A DNA stretch of 64,000 nucleotides from Gemmatimonadota bacterium (GTDB lineage Bacteria; JAAXHH01): the NCBI GenBank assembly GCA_009841265.1, contig VXMB01000009.1:665911-729910 (forward strand), written 5' to 3'. Shown here in pieces: positions 48,739 through 58,112 of this stretch. Each line of letters begins with the position of its first letter. Within the stretch, counting starts at the first letter, position 1. The notes under the pieces were generated by a model. That model did no database searches, was not told where the DNA came from, and worked only from the letters and a program-made list of their open reading frames with translations. Both the position numbers and the translations under genes were made by a program.

Positions 48739-51700
48739 ATGTTCAAGCCCTTTGACGGAAAGATGGAATACCCCGCCATGGAGGAGCGTATACTCGCATG
48801 GTGGGCGGAGCATCGAGTTTTCGACAAGTTGCGCGCGCAATTGGCGGATCGCCCCACCTGGTCCTTCATCGACGGCCCGATTACCGCCAACAACGCCATG
48901 GGCGTCCACCACGCCTGGGGCCGGACCTACAAGGATATGTACTGCCGCTACAAGGCCATGAAGGGGTTCAACCAGCGGTGGCAGAACGGGTTCGACTGCC
49001 AGGGACTCTGGGTGGAAGTTGAGGTCGAACGGGCGCTGGGATTCGATTCGAAGCGGGATATCGAGACCTTCGGCCTCGCGGAGTTTTCCCGGGCGTGCCG
49101 CGCGAGGGTGGACGAGTATGCGGAGCGGATCACCCGGCAGTCCATCCGCATGGGCCACTGGATGCAGTGGTACCATGAAGACGGCCATCCGGCGTCCTAC
49201 TTCACGCTGGACGACAACAACATCGAACATATCTGGCATTTTCTCAAGGCCTGCGACGCCCGGAAATGGCTGTACAGGGGCCACCGGTCCATGCCCTGGT
49301 GCTGGCGGTGCGGAACCAGCCTGAGCCAGCACGAACTGGTGGACTCCTACCAGGAACAGACCGACCCATCCTGTTTCTTCCGCTGCCGCGTCGGCGGCCG
49401 TGAAGACGAGTACTTCCTGGTCTGGACCACCACGCCGTGGACCCTGACCGCCAACACGGCCCTGGCGCTGCACCCGGAAGCCGAATATGCGAAGGCGGTC
49501 CTGGACGGCGCGCACTACTACCTGATGAAATCGCTCGTCGACACGGTATTGCCGCCGGAAGCCGAAGTCGTCGAGACGGTAAAGGGGGAGGACCTGATCG
49601 GCCTTCCGTTCCACGGTCCGCTGGAGGATCTTCCGGCGCAGCGGGAGGTCAACCGTGCCACCGTCCCGTGGGACATGGTTTCGGACGAGGAAGGCACGGG
49701 GATCGTCCATATCGCGCCGGGTTGCGGCGCCGAGGACTACCAGCTCGGACAGGAACTGGGCCTGGACATCATCGTGCCGATCGACGAAAACGGCTATTTC
49801 ACGGACGACATCGGTCCGCTCGCGGCCACCCATGTACGGGATTCGGCCGAGGGCGTCCGGCGCGAGCTGGAATCCAGGGGCGTGCTGTTCCGCTGGGAAG
49901 ACTACACGCACCGGTATCCCTTCTGCTGGCGGTGCAAGACGCCCCTGGTCTTCCGCCTGGCCGACGAGTGGTTCATTTCCGCGGACGAGATCAAGGCGCC
50001 GATGAAGCGGGCCGCCGCCACGGTCCGGTGGGTACCCGAGTACAGCGGGCTCCTGATGCAGGACTGGCTGGACAACATGGGGGACTGGTGCATTTCGCGC
50101 CGGCGATTCTGGGGGCTGCCCCTGCCCTTTTACTGTTGCGGGAACTGCGACCATATCAATGTCATCGGCAGCACGGCCGAACTGCGTGAGCGGGCCGTGG
50201 ATCCCGCGCTCGTCGACGATCTGCCCGAACTCCACCGCCCGTGGATCGACGAAATCGAGATCACCTGCGAGCGGTGCGACGAGGCCGCCCGCAGGGTGAC
50301 CGAAGTGGGCGACTGCTGGCTCGATGCCGGGATCGTACCCTTTTCGACCTTGAACTATCTGCCGGAGCACAGGGGGATCGAAGGCACGATCCGGTCGGAG
50401 CGCGGACCGGAAGCCGAAAGAGACAAGGCGGGCGAGGTTTCGCCCGGTCCCGAATCCACCTGGGAATCGTGGTCTCCCGCGGACTGGATCACGGAGATGC
50501 GGGAACAGATCAGGCTCTGGTTCTATTCCCAGTTGTTCATGTCGGTGACCCTCTACGACCGGTCGCCGTTCAAGGCCGTGCTCACCTACGAAGAAATGAG
50601 GGACGAAAACGGCGAGCCCTTCAGCAAGAGCGGCGACAACGCCATCGCCGTGGAGGACGCCACGGCCCGCATGGGCGCCGACGTGATGCGGTGGCAGTAC
50701 GCCAGCGCTCCGCTGAACATGGTCTTCCGGTTCGGTTACGGCCCCGCCGAGGAGGTGACCCGGAAGATGCTGCGGCTGTGGAACGTCTACGCGTTCTTCG
50801 TGACCTACGCCAACCTGCCGGATTGCCCGCCGATTTCCGCTTCCGCCCCCGCAACGGACCGCAGCGAACTCGACAGATGGGTGCTCTCGCGGCTGCATCA
50901 GCTGATTCGCCATTGCAACGACCGGATGGACCATTTCGATTCGGCCGTGGTGGTTCGCGAAACGGAACGGTTCATCGACGTGCTCTCCACCTGGTACGTC
51001 CGCCGGAGCCGGCGGCGATTCTGGAAGAGCGGCGATGACGCGGACAAGCAGTCGGCGATCCAGACGCTCTACGAAGTGCTGGTGACGATGAGCAGGCTGA
51101 TCGCCCCCATACTTCCTTTCTCCGCCGAGGAACTCTACCGGAGCCTGGTCCCGCCCGTCGACCCATCGGCGCCGGAGAGCGTCCATCTTTGTGCATACCC
51201 TGAGGCTTCCGGCGAACTGATCGACCAGGATCTCATGGACGACATGGATGACCTGATGCTGGTGATCGAACTGGGCCGCTCCGCGCGGAACGAAGCCCGG
51301 ATGAAGGTCCGCCAGCCGGCCAGCCGGCTGCTGGTGCAACCCGCGAACGCTCGGCAGGGCAAAACCATCGAGCGCCTGCGCTCGCAGGTGCTGGAAGAAC
51401 TGAACGTGAAAGACCTGGAACTGGTCGAAAGCGAAGATGCGTTTCGCGGATACGCGGTGAAGCCGGTCTTTTCGAAGTGGGGTCCCCGGTTCGGCAAGCG
51501 GCTAAACGCCGTGCGGACGGCGCTCGAGGCACTGGACGGAGACGAGACCGGCGCGCTCGTAGCAGGCGGCGAGGTCCTTACGCTCGAGGTGGACGGTGAT
51601 CGGGTCGATCTGTCGCCTGAGGAGCTCGAGGTCGAACGGGTAGACGCCGACGGGCTGTCCGTGACGTCGGACTTCGGATGCACGGTCGCCATCGACACCA

Positions 51701-51975
51701 GGGTAACCCGCGATCTCCTGCTCGAGGGACTGATGCGGGACTTCGTCCGCCACGTGCAGAATCTCCGCAAGGAAGCCGATTTCAACGTGGACGACCGGAT
51801 CACGCTCTACTACGAGGCGGACGGTGACCTGGCCGAGGCCATCGATACCCACGCCGACTACATCAGGACGGAAACGCTGTCGACGGTGCTTCGCGACGAG
51901 CCCGTGCCCGGGGATGTCCACTCCGGCGAACTCAAACTCGGCGATCACGTCGCCCGCATCGGGGTGTTGAAGTAA
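48739..51975 (+). CDS. ileS: Isoleucine-tRNA ligase
   Basis: A 1078-residue class I aminoacyl-tRNA synthetase. The HIGH-type motif reads GVHHAWG (residues 55-61) and the KMSKS-type motif FSKSG (628-632). GFDCQGLWVEVEVE, CISRRRFWGLPLP and the CxxC knuckle (CCGNCDH) in the editing/insert region fit IleRS of the longer type. An anticodon-binding domain follows, with a C-terminal part to about residue 1075. It charges tRNA-Ile and edits mis-charged valine. The start at ATG 48739 is preferred to GTG 48727, but neither has a clear Shine-Dalgarno. No T-box leader is seen in the 212-bp gap. Confidence 0.93.
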   Translation: MFKPFDGKMEYPAMEERILAWWAEHRVFDKLRAQLADRPTWSFIDGPITANNAMGVHHAWGRTYKDMYCRYKAMKGFNQRWQNGFDCQGLWVEVEVERALGFDSKRDIETFGLAEFSRACRARVDEYAERITRQSIRMGHWMQWYHEDGHPASYFTLDDNNIEHIWHFLKACDARKWLYRGHRSMPWCWRCGTSLSQHELVDSYQEQTDPSCFFRCRVGGREDEYFLVWTTTPWTLTANTALALHPEAEYAKAVLDGAHYYLMKSLVDTVLPPEAEVVETVKGEDLIGLPFHGPLEDLPAQREVNRATVPWDMVSDEEGTGIVHIAPGCGAEDYQLGQELGLDIIVPIDENGYFTDDIGPLAATHVRDSAEGVRRELESRGVLFRWEDYTHRYPFCWRCKTPLVFRLADEWFISADEIKAPMKRAAATVRWVPEYSGLLMQDWLDNMGDWCISRRRFWGLPLPFYCCGNCDHINVIGSTAELRERAVDPALVDDLPELHRPWIDEIEITCERCDEAARRVTEVGDCWLDAGIVPFSTLNYLPEHRGIEGTIRSERGPEAERDKAGEVSPGPESTWESWSPADWITEMREQIRLWFYSQLFMSVTLYDRSPFKAVLTYEEMRDENGEPFSKSGDNAIAVEDATARMGADVMRWQYASAPLNMVFRFGYGPAEEVTRKMLRLWNVYAFFVTYANLPDCPPISASAPATDRSELDRWVLSRLHQLIRHCNDRMDHFDSAVVVRETERFIDVLSTWYVRRSRRRFWKSGDDADKQSAIQTLYEVLVTMSRLIAPILPFSAEELYRSLVPPVDPSAPESVHLCAYPEASGELIDQDLMDDMDDLMLVIELGRSARNEARMKVRQPASRLLVQPANARQGKTIERLRSQVLEELNVKDLELVESEDAFRGYAVKPVFSKWGPRFGKRLNAVRTALEALDGDETGALVAGGEVLTLEVDGDRVDLSPEELEVERVDADGLSVTSDFGCTVAIDTRVTRDLLLEGLMRDFVRHVQNLRKEADFNVDDRITLYYEADGDLAEAIDTHADYIRTETLSTVLRDEPVPGDVHSGELKLGDHVARIGVLK

Positions 51976-52019
51976 GCCCCGGTTGCCTGGTGCGGTCTGG
52001 CCCGTGAAAGGACGGACCG

Positions 52020-53435
52020 ATGCGACGTACCAAAATCGTTTGCACAGTGGGTCCCTCCATCAGTTCGCCCGAGATGGTCCGCCAAATAATCGAGGCCGGC
52101 GTAGACGTCTTCCGTCTCAATTTCTCCCATGGCACCCCGGACGACCACAGGCGCAGCGTCAGCCGCATCCGGTCCGCCGCGGACGACCTCGGCAAGCCCG
52201 TCGCGATCCTCCAGGACCTGCCCGGCCCGAAGATCCGCATCGGAACGTTTCAGCACGGTGCCGTTCACCTCGGTGCGGGCGATGATTTCACCCTGACTGC
52301 GGAATCGGTGCCCGGCGACCGGACCAGGGTGTCGGTGAACTACGCAGGCCTTCCGGAGGAGGTTCAGCCGGGACAGCGCCTGCTGCTGGCCGACGGCCTG
52401 GTTGAACTGCGTATTGAGGCCGTGGCACCGCCCGAAATCCGGTGCAAGGTACTCCTCGGCGGTTCGCTCTCCGATCACAAGGGCATCACGGTACCTCGTG
52501 GTGCAACGGGTATCAACGCCTTCACGGAAAAGGACCGGGAACTGCTGCTGGAAGGGCTCGACATGGGCGTGGAAATGGCCGCGCTGTCCTTTGTCCGAAA
52601 CCGGGATGACGTGTTGCGTGCACGTAAGCTGCTGGACGATCGGGGGTCGAGCCTGCCCCTGATGGCGAAGATCGAAAAACCGGAGGCCGTGGACGCCCTC
52701 GACGACATCCTCCCGGCCGTGGATGCGCTCATGGTCGCACGGGGAGACCTGGGTGTGGAAATTCCCTACGAGGATGTCCCGCTGGTGCAGAAGGACATCA
52801 TCGCCAAGGCCCTGCAGGCTGCACGGCCCGTCGTCACGGCCACGCAGATGTTGCGGTCAATGGTCGAGAGCCTACGGCCCACGCGGGCGGAAGCCGCCGA
52901 CGTGGCCAACGCGGTTCTAGACGGATCGGACGCGGTAATGCTCTCGGAAGAAAGCGCCACCGGCGCCTACCCGATGGAGGCCGTGCGCGCACTGGCGTCC
53001 ATCGCGGAACAGGCCGAAGCCAGGTTGTTCCAGCGAACGGCCCATGGCAACCCGGAGCGGCGCGGGATGCCCGGAGTTTCGGAGGCGATCAGCCATGCGT
53101 CCTGCGTACTGGCCCTGGAAGCAGGCGCGAAGGCCATCGTCTGCTGCACGCGGTCGGGTCACACTGCCCGGGTGGCCGCACGACACCGGATCAGCGTGCC
53201 GATCATCGCCGTCAGCCCGGAAGTGGCGACCGTCCGCCGCCTCGCACTGGTCTGGGGCGTTAAACCGGTGCTGTGCGCCGAGTTCGACACGACGGACGGG
53301 ATGATCCGTACGTCGCTCGACGCGGCCCGGGAGGCCGGCGGTCTCAGCCGGGGAGACCACATCGTCATCGTGGGCGGATCGCCGTCGGCGGGACCGGGTC
53401 ACACGGATTTCGTCCGGGTCGCCGCCGTGCCCTAG
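52020..53435 (+). CDS. pyk: Pyruvate kinase
   Basis: A 471-residue glycolytic enzyme. It has the RRTKIVCTVGPS N-terminus, FRLNFSHG, the catalytic lysine motif MAKIEKPEA, the MVARGDLGVEIP metal/phosphate loop and the KPVV-like VTATQMLRSM. A C-terminal allosteric domain (about 345-470, with TRSGHTARVAA) completes it. It converts PEP and ADP to pyruvate and ATP. It starts 44 bp after ileS and ends just before a terminator-like hairpin. Confidence 0.96.
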   Translation: MRRTKIVCTVGPSISSPEMVRQIIEAGVDVFRLNFSHGTPDDHRRSVSRIRSAADDLGKPVAILQDLPGPKIRIGTFQHGAVHLGAGDDFTLTAESVPGDRTRVSVNYAGLPEEVQPGQRLLLADGLVELRIEAVAPPEIRCKVLLGGSLSDHKGITVPRGATGINAFTEKDRELLLEGLDMGVEMAALSFVRNRDDVLRARKLLDDRGSSLPLMAKIEKPEAVDALDDILPAVDALMVARGDLGVEIPYEDVPLVQKDIIAKALQAARPVVTATQMLRSMVESLRPTRAEAADVANAVLDGSDAVMLSEESATGAYPMEAVRALASIAEQAEARLFQRTAHGNPERRGMPGVSEAISHASCVLALEAGAKAIVCCTRSGHTARVAARHRISVPIIAVSPEVATVRRLALVWGVKPVLCAEFDTTDGMIRTSLDAAREAGGLSRGDHIVIVGGSPSAGPGHTDFVRVAAVP

Positions 53436-53439
53436 CCGC

Positions 53440-53460
53440 ACGGGCTGCCCGTCGTCTTTT
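53440..53460 (+). terminator. Rho-independent-like terminator after pyruvate kinase
   Basis: ACGGG (53440-53444), a CTG loop and CCCGT (53448-53452), followed after four bases by TTTT (53457-53460). The stem is short, so termination may be partial. Confidence 0.42.
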
Positions 53461-53472
53461 AAGTACGTCGAC

Positions 53473-53501
53473 TTGAAGGTTCGTCGTCCTGTAGATACAA
53501 T
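53473..53501 (+). promoter_or_regulatory. Sigma-70-type promoter for the symporter gene
   Basis: TTGAAG at 53473-53478, 17 bp, TACAAT at 53496-53501 (five of six -10 bases). The leader is about 24 bases. A TGTATACA palindrome overlaps the start region (53501-53508). Confidence 0.52.
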
Positions 53502-53531
53502 GTATACACTACGCAGTGGAAGCGAGGATCC

Positions 53532-55052
53532 ATGACTCCTGGCGGACTGACGCCCGTCGACTGGACCATCATCATCGGATACGCCCTGGCGACCATATCG
53601 CTGGGCTATTACTACAGCCGCAGGCAGAGCACCGTCAGGGAGTATTTCACCGGCGGGGGGCGCATGCCGCCGACGCTGATCGGCTTCTCGCTGTTCGCCA
53701 CACTGCTCAGCACCATCTCCTACCTGTCCATCCCGGGCGAGGCCATCGGAAAGGGTCCCGTCTGGATGCTCAACTACCTGACGATTCCGATCATCTTCGT
53801 GGTGGTCGGCTACGGGCTGATTCCCGTTTACATGCGGACGCGCGTGACCAGCGCCTATGAACTGCTGGAGGACCGGCTCGGTCTGGGCATCCGCCTGCTG
53901 GGCGCGGTGATGTTCATCCTGCTCCGGCTGGTCTGGATGGCCCTGCTGATCTACCTGTCCGCCAAGGCCATGACCGTCATGCTGGGCGTGGGTGATGACT
54001 GGATCCCCGTAATCACCCTGGTTACCGGGCTCGTGGCGGTCATCTACACCTCGCTCGGCGGGCTGCGTGCCGTGGTGATCACCGACACGCTTCAGACCCT
54101 GCTCATGCTCGGCGGCGCCATACTGGTGATTGTCACGGTTACCCTGCATTTCGACGGATTCGGCTGGATTCCGAGCTCCTGGCAGCCCCATTGGGACGCG
54201 CAGCCAGTCTTCAGCCTGGACCCGTCCGTGCGTCTGACCGTAATCGGCTCCATGATGGCGTCCATGACGTGGGCGATCGCCACGGCCGGGGGCGACCAGA
54301 CCGTGGTGCAGCGTTTCATGGCGACCACCGACGCCCGCGCGGCCAGGCGGTCCTACCTGACCCAGCAACTGGTGGGGCTCTGCATCGGGGTCACCCTGTG
54401 GGTCGCGGGTTTCGCCCTCCTCGGATTCTTCCAGGACCAACCCGGCCTGCTGCCGGCCGGCGCCGACCTGGACGGACAGGCCGACCATGTGTTCCCCCAC
54501 TACATCGCCTACTACCTCCCGCCAGGGGTGTCCGGATTCGTGGTCGCCGCCATGTTCGCGGCCGCCATGTCGAGCCTGGACTCGGGCGTCAATGCGATTA
54601 CGGCCGTGGTTTCGACGGATTTCATCGACCGGTTCAGAAGGTCACCGGCCACCGAGAAACAACTGACTCGTACGGCGAAAACGCTCGCCTTCGTCATCGG
54701 TGCCATTGCCGTGGGCGCCAGTTCGCTGATGGAACTGGTACCCGGCAACATCACAGCGGTGACCAACAAGACCTCGAACCTGCTTACGACGCCTATATTC
54801 GCCCTGTTCTTCTTCGCGCTTTTCGTGCCGTTCGCCCGGCCGGCCGGCGTCGTCGCGGGCGCCGTGTGCGGCGTCCTCACCGCATCGCTCATCGCCTTCT
54901 CCGGTCCGCTCTTCGGCATGTTGCCCGATGGGAACGACCCGGTCAGCTTCATGTGGATCAGTCCCGTGGCCCTGGCCGTGAACCTGGGGGTCGGCACGAC
55001 GGTCAGCTGGATACTGGCGCGGAATGGGAAATCGAATCATGCAACAGGATAA
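53532..55052 (+). CDS. Sodium:solute symporter family protein
   Basis: A 506-residue membrane protein of the SSS family (PF00474), with about 13 helices. The family signature region is seen in the early YSRRQSTVREYFTGGGRMPP, the TGLVAVIYTSLGGLRAVVITDTLQ segment (helix 5) and GFVVAAMFAAAMSSLDSGVNAI, which holds Na+-binding serines. It imports a solute (sugar, amino acid, nucleoside or sialic acid) with Na+. The end overlaps the MFS-HEAT gene start by about 14 bp, so the two are probably coupled. Confidence 0.92.
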   Translation: MTPGGLTPVDWTIIIGYALATISLGYYYSRRQSTVREYFTGGGRMPPTLIGFSLFATLLSTISYLSIPGEAIGKGPVWMLNYLTIPIIFVVVGYGLIPVYMRTRVTSAYELLEDRLGLGIRLLGAVMFILLRLVWMALLIYLSAKAMTVMLGVGDDWIPVITLVTGLVAVIYTSLGGLRAVVITDTLQTLLMLGGAILVIVTVTLHFDGFGWIPSSWQPHWDAQPVFSLDPSVRLTVIGSMMASMTWAIATAGGDQTVVQRFMATTDARAARRSYLTQQLVGLCIGVTLWVAGFALLGFFQDQPGLLPAGADLDGQADHVFPHYIAYYLPPGVSGFVVAAMFAAAMSSLDSGVNAITAVVSTDFIDRFRRSPATEKQLTRTAKTLAFVIGAIAVGASSLMELVPGNITAVTNKTSNLLTTPIFALFFFALFVPFARPAGVVAGAVCGVLTASLIAFSGPLFGMLPDGNDPVSFMWISPVALAVNLGVGTTVSWILARNGKSNHATG

Positions 55053-57381
55053 GAAACTGACCCGGCTGCAGACGGCGCGCGGGATGCGCATGTGGAACGT
55101 GAACGGCATGCTCGAGTCGGTGCATTCAGCGATTACCACGGGCGTTTACACCACGGGTTACGCGCTGCATCTCGGCGCATCCAGCGCCATGATCGGTTTT
55201 ATTTCCGCGTCCATTTCCATCGGCCAGTTGCTACAAGCCTTCTCGCCGCTGCTGATCGAGCGACTGCAACGGCGCAAGCCGCTGTGCCTTTCCGCCAATG
55301 CCGTCAGTTCGTCGCTCTGGCTGCCCATCGCCTTCATCCCCTTTCTCTTCTTCGAGGTATACCAGGTGCTGGCGCTCATGGGCTGCATCGCCCTTTCGAA
55401 GGCCGTAATGTCCCTGGTTTCCCCGGCCCGTCAGTCCTGGCTGACCGACCTGGTACCCGACGAGATGCGCGGCCGCTTCGTCGCCCGGCAGCGCAGTCTG
55501 ACGGCGTCCGCCGGACTGATCACGTCGGTCTGCGCAGGGTTCTTCCTGAGTACGTACGCCGCGGGAGATGAGCAGGGAGGCTTCACCACCCTGTTCATCG
55601 TGGCCGTGGTCTTCTCCGGCTTCGGGGTCTGGGCCTGGTCCCGCATTCCCGAACCGCAGAAGAGCCGGGGAGAGCATGTCCCTTCGAACCAATTGCTTCG
55701 CCTGCCCTTCCGGCACGGTCCCTTTCGCAGACTGATGTTCCTGGTTTCGGGTCGGCTCCTCATCGCCCAGATCGCCGCGCCGTTTTTCACGGTCTACATG
55801 TTGCGGACGCTGGAGGTCTCTTACGCCCAGATCGCGATCTACTCGGCGATTCAGACCATCGCCACGATCATCATGAATCCCTTCTGGGGCTACCTGGCAG
55901 ACAAGTACGGGTACAAGCCGGTCATGTCGCTTACCGCCGTGGGACTGGCACTGTTTCCACTGGGCTGGGGCTTCGTGACTCTGGAAAACTACTGGATCAT
56001 GGTGCCGCTGGTGCAGGTCTGGGGCGGCAGCATGAGCGCGGGGTGGGGCACCGCCCGGTTCAATCTCATCGTCAAGACGGCTCCGGCGGTCAACCGCTCC
56101 GCGTTCTTGGGGTGCTACTCCGCAGTATCGAGAGGGTGCGCGGCCTGCGGCGCCGTACTGGGCGGCATTGCCGCCGATCTGTGTACCTCCATCCCCGCCG
56201 TCTCCTTCTTCGGCTACACCTTCGCGGGTCTGCAATACCTCTTTCTTGCCAACGGGGCGCTTCGCGTCGCCTACATGGGCCTGCTGACCCGCGTGACCTC
56301 CGATTCGCAGGTTTCTTCCCGGGACGTGATCAACCGAGTGCGCAAGGGGAATCCCATCGCGACCCTGTGGCACCTGGTGCGCATGGGGAAATCGAGCAAT
56401 CCCTCGGTCCGGGCGCGGGCCGCCCGTGAACTGGGTGAAACGGGCAGTCACCTTGCCGTGGACGAACTTATCGCGTTGCTGGAGGACAGCGACCGCAACG
56501 TGCGCCGGGAGGCCGTGCAGTCCCTGAGCAGGATCGGCGCGGTGGAGGCCGTGAATCCGCTGCTCGAATGTGTGGGCAGCCCGTCATCGGACATCGCCGA
56601 AGAAGCCGTGGAAGCCCTGGGCGCGGTGCCTTCGTCGCTCAGTCTCAACATCCTGGTGACCCTGTTGCACGACGAACGTCCGGGCATCCGGCGAAGCGCC
56701 ATTCTCGCCCTGGATCGAATCGGGGACCGCCGCGCGGAAACCGCGCTGGAAGCCCTGCTCGAGCATGAGCGGGATCCCGCGATCGTTCAGTCCGCCCTGG
56801 AGACGCTGGCCAGGATGGGCAATACCGGCATACTGGGACGGCTTCAGGACCTCATACGGAGCAGCGAAACCAGCCTTGAGCGGGGTGTCCTGGTCATGTC
56901 GGCGGGGCATCTCCTCGGCACACCGGATCTGCTGTATCGATTGCTGCAGTCCGGCGAGATGGACCAGGACCGGGCGACGGTGCGGATTTTCCGATCCGTC
57001 CGACGGCAACTGGGTGGCTGGTCGCGTGTCGAGAGAGCGGCAAGGAACCGGTTCACGGAGGCCGTCGATCGCGCCCTGAGCGCGTTCGAGCGCCAGCAGA
57101 CCGGTGAGGTGCTGAAGCGGCTCGTGGAGATCGCACGGGACATCGTTGCGGAAGCGGGGACGGACCGCCCGGACCGCCCGGATCGACCGGATCGACCGGA
57201 CCATGCAACCGAAGATACGGCGCCGGCGGAAGGACCAGCAGCGCGCCCGGACGATCTCGAACTGGCGTACAGGGTCCTGGCGGACCTGGAATCGGAAGGC
57301 CGGAGCAGAACCCTGCACGCCGAGGAGAGACTGCTGGCGGTGGTGGCCTTTCAGCGCATGGCGGACCTGGCCACCGACTGA
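55039..57381 (+). CDS. MFS transporter fused to HEAT repeats
   Basis: A 780-residue protein. Residues 1 to about 430 are a 12-helix MFS domain, with the loop PDEMRGRFVARQRSL and the second-half GYLADKYGYKP motif. Residues about 445-640 hold HEAT repeats (for example VRARAARELGETGSHLAVDEL, NVRREAVQSLSRIG, GIRRSAILALDRIGDRRAE). A Pro/Asp-rich DRP repeat linker and a short C-terminal helix bundle follow. The ATG at 55039 has GGGA upstream; ATG 55024 is an alternative. The cytosolic HEAT part may bind a partner protein. It is coupled to the Na+/solute symporter gene. Confidence 0.86.
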   Translation: MQQDKKLTRLQTARGMRMWNVNGMLESVHSAITTGVYTTGYALHLGASSAMIGFISASISIGQLLQAFSPLLIERLQRRKPLCLSANAVSSSLWLPIAFIPFLFFEVYQVLALMGCIALSKAVMSLVSPARQSWLTDLVPDEMRGRFVARQRSLTASAGLITSVCAGFFLSTYAAGDEQGGFTTLFIVAVVFSGFGVWAWSRIPEPQKSRGEHVPSNQLLRLPFRHGPFRRLMFLVSGRLLIAQIAAPFFTVYMLRTLEVSYAQIAIYSAIQTIATIIMNPFWGYLADKYGYKPVMSLTAVGLALFPLGWGFVTLENYWIMVPLVQVWGGSMSAGWGTARFNLIVKTAPAVNRSAFLGCYSAVSRGCAACGAVLGGIAADLCTSIPAVSFFGYTFAGLQYLFLANGALRVAYMGLLTRVTSDSQVSSRDVINRVRKGNPIATLWHLVRMGKSSNPSVRARAARELGETGSHLAVDELIALLEDSDRNVRREAVQSLSRIGAVEAVNPLLECVGSPSSDIAEEAVEALGAVPSSLSLNILVTLLHDERPGIRRSAILALDRIGDRRAETALEALLEHERDPAIVQSALETLARMGNTGILGRLQDLIRSSETSLERGVLVMSAGHLLGTPDLLYRLLQSGEMDQDRATVRIFRSVRRQLGGWSRVERAARNRFTEAVDRALSAFERQQTGEVLKRLVEIARDIVAEAGTDRPDRPDRPDRPDHATEDTAPAEGPAARPDDLELAYRVLADLESEGRSRTLHAEERLLAVVAFQRMADLATD
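57163..57198 (+). repeat. 9-bp in-frame tandem repeat (DRP linker)
   Basis: Four 9-bp units (GACCGCCCG twice, then GATCGACCG twice) lie inside the MFS-HEAT gene and encode a repeated Asp-Arg-Pro tract. Pairs of identical units suggest two rounds of slippage. Confidence 0.8.
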
Positions 57382-57385
57382 AGGA

Positions 57386-58102
57386 TCAGCCCTTTTTCGC
57401 CTTCCAGGCCTCGTATTCGGCCAGGGTCTTTTCATCGGGTGGGTAAACGCCGATGATGCTGGCTCCCTGCTGGATCTTCTGCAGGATGAAGACTTCGCGG
57501 TCCTCCTGCGCAACGGCCCTGGCCGCCACTTCTTCGGCAAGGTGGCGCGGGATCACCACGACGCCCTCCGTATCGCCCACGATGATGTCTCCTGGGAACA
57601 CGGCTACGCCGCCGCAGGCGATGGGACGCTGTATATCGCTCGGGTAGTGTACGCTTTTGCTGTTGTGGGCGTTCATGGCCTTCGCATACGCGGCGAGCCC
57701 GGCTTCGACGATGGCCGGGGTATCCCGGAACGCGCCGTCGCTCACCACCCCCGCGGCGCCGCGCTGCAGAATCCGCGTGGCGAGGATGTCGCCCATGACG
57801 CCGGCCCGGGTGTCGCCCCTCGCGTCGATCACGAGCACCTCGCCCTGCCCGATGCTTTCGATACCGATCCGCTGCATGTCCGTGAGGTTGTCCACGGGCA
57901 CGTGCGTGATGTCTTCCCGGCCGGGTATGTACCGGAGGGTGAAGGCGGGACCGGCCATGCGCGTGTCCGGGGCCAGGGGCGCGACGTCCTGCATGAACGT
58001 GTTATACAGGCCGAATTCCGTGAGTACGGAGGTCAGCGTGGCCGTACTCGGAATGAGCAGGGATTCGAGGGTTTCCCGCGATGGTGCTTGCTGTTCAGAC
58101 AT
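57386..58102 (-). CDS. RraA-like / HMG-aldolase family protein
   Basis: A 238-residue RraA-fold protein (PF03737). The core motifs are VIDARGDTRAGVMGDILA, the GGVAVFPGDIIVGDTEGVVVIPRH block and the PRHLAEEVAARA tail. RraA relatives include 4-hydroxy-4-methyl-2-oxoglutarate aldolases; RNase E regulation is limited to a few groups. The context of sugar metabolism favours an aldolase or decarboxylase of a keto acid. It ends 4 bp from the convergent MFS-HEAT gene and lies 10 bp downstream of the uridylyltransferase gene. Confidence 0.87.
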   Translation of the reverse strand: MSEQQAPSRETLESLLIPSTATLTSVLTEFGLYNTFMQDVAPLAPDTRMAGPAFTLRYIPGREDITHVPVDNLTDMQRIGIESIGQGEVLVIDARGDTRAGVMGDILATRILQRGAAGVVSDGAFRDTPAIVEAGLAAYAKAMNAHNSKSVHYPSDIQRPIACGGVAVFPGDIIVGDTEGVVVIPRHLAEEVAARAVAQEDREVFILQKIQQGASIIGVYPPDEKTLAEYEAWKAKKG

Positions 58103-58112
58103 GGTTTCCCTT

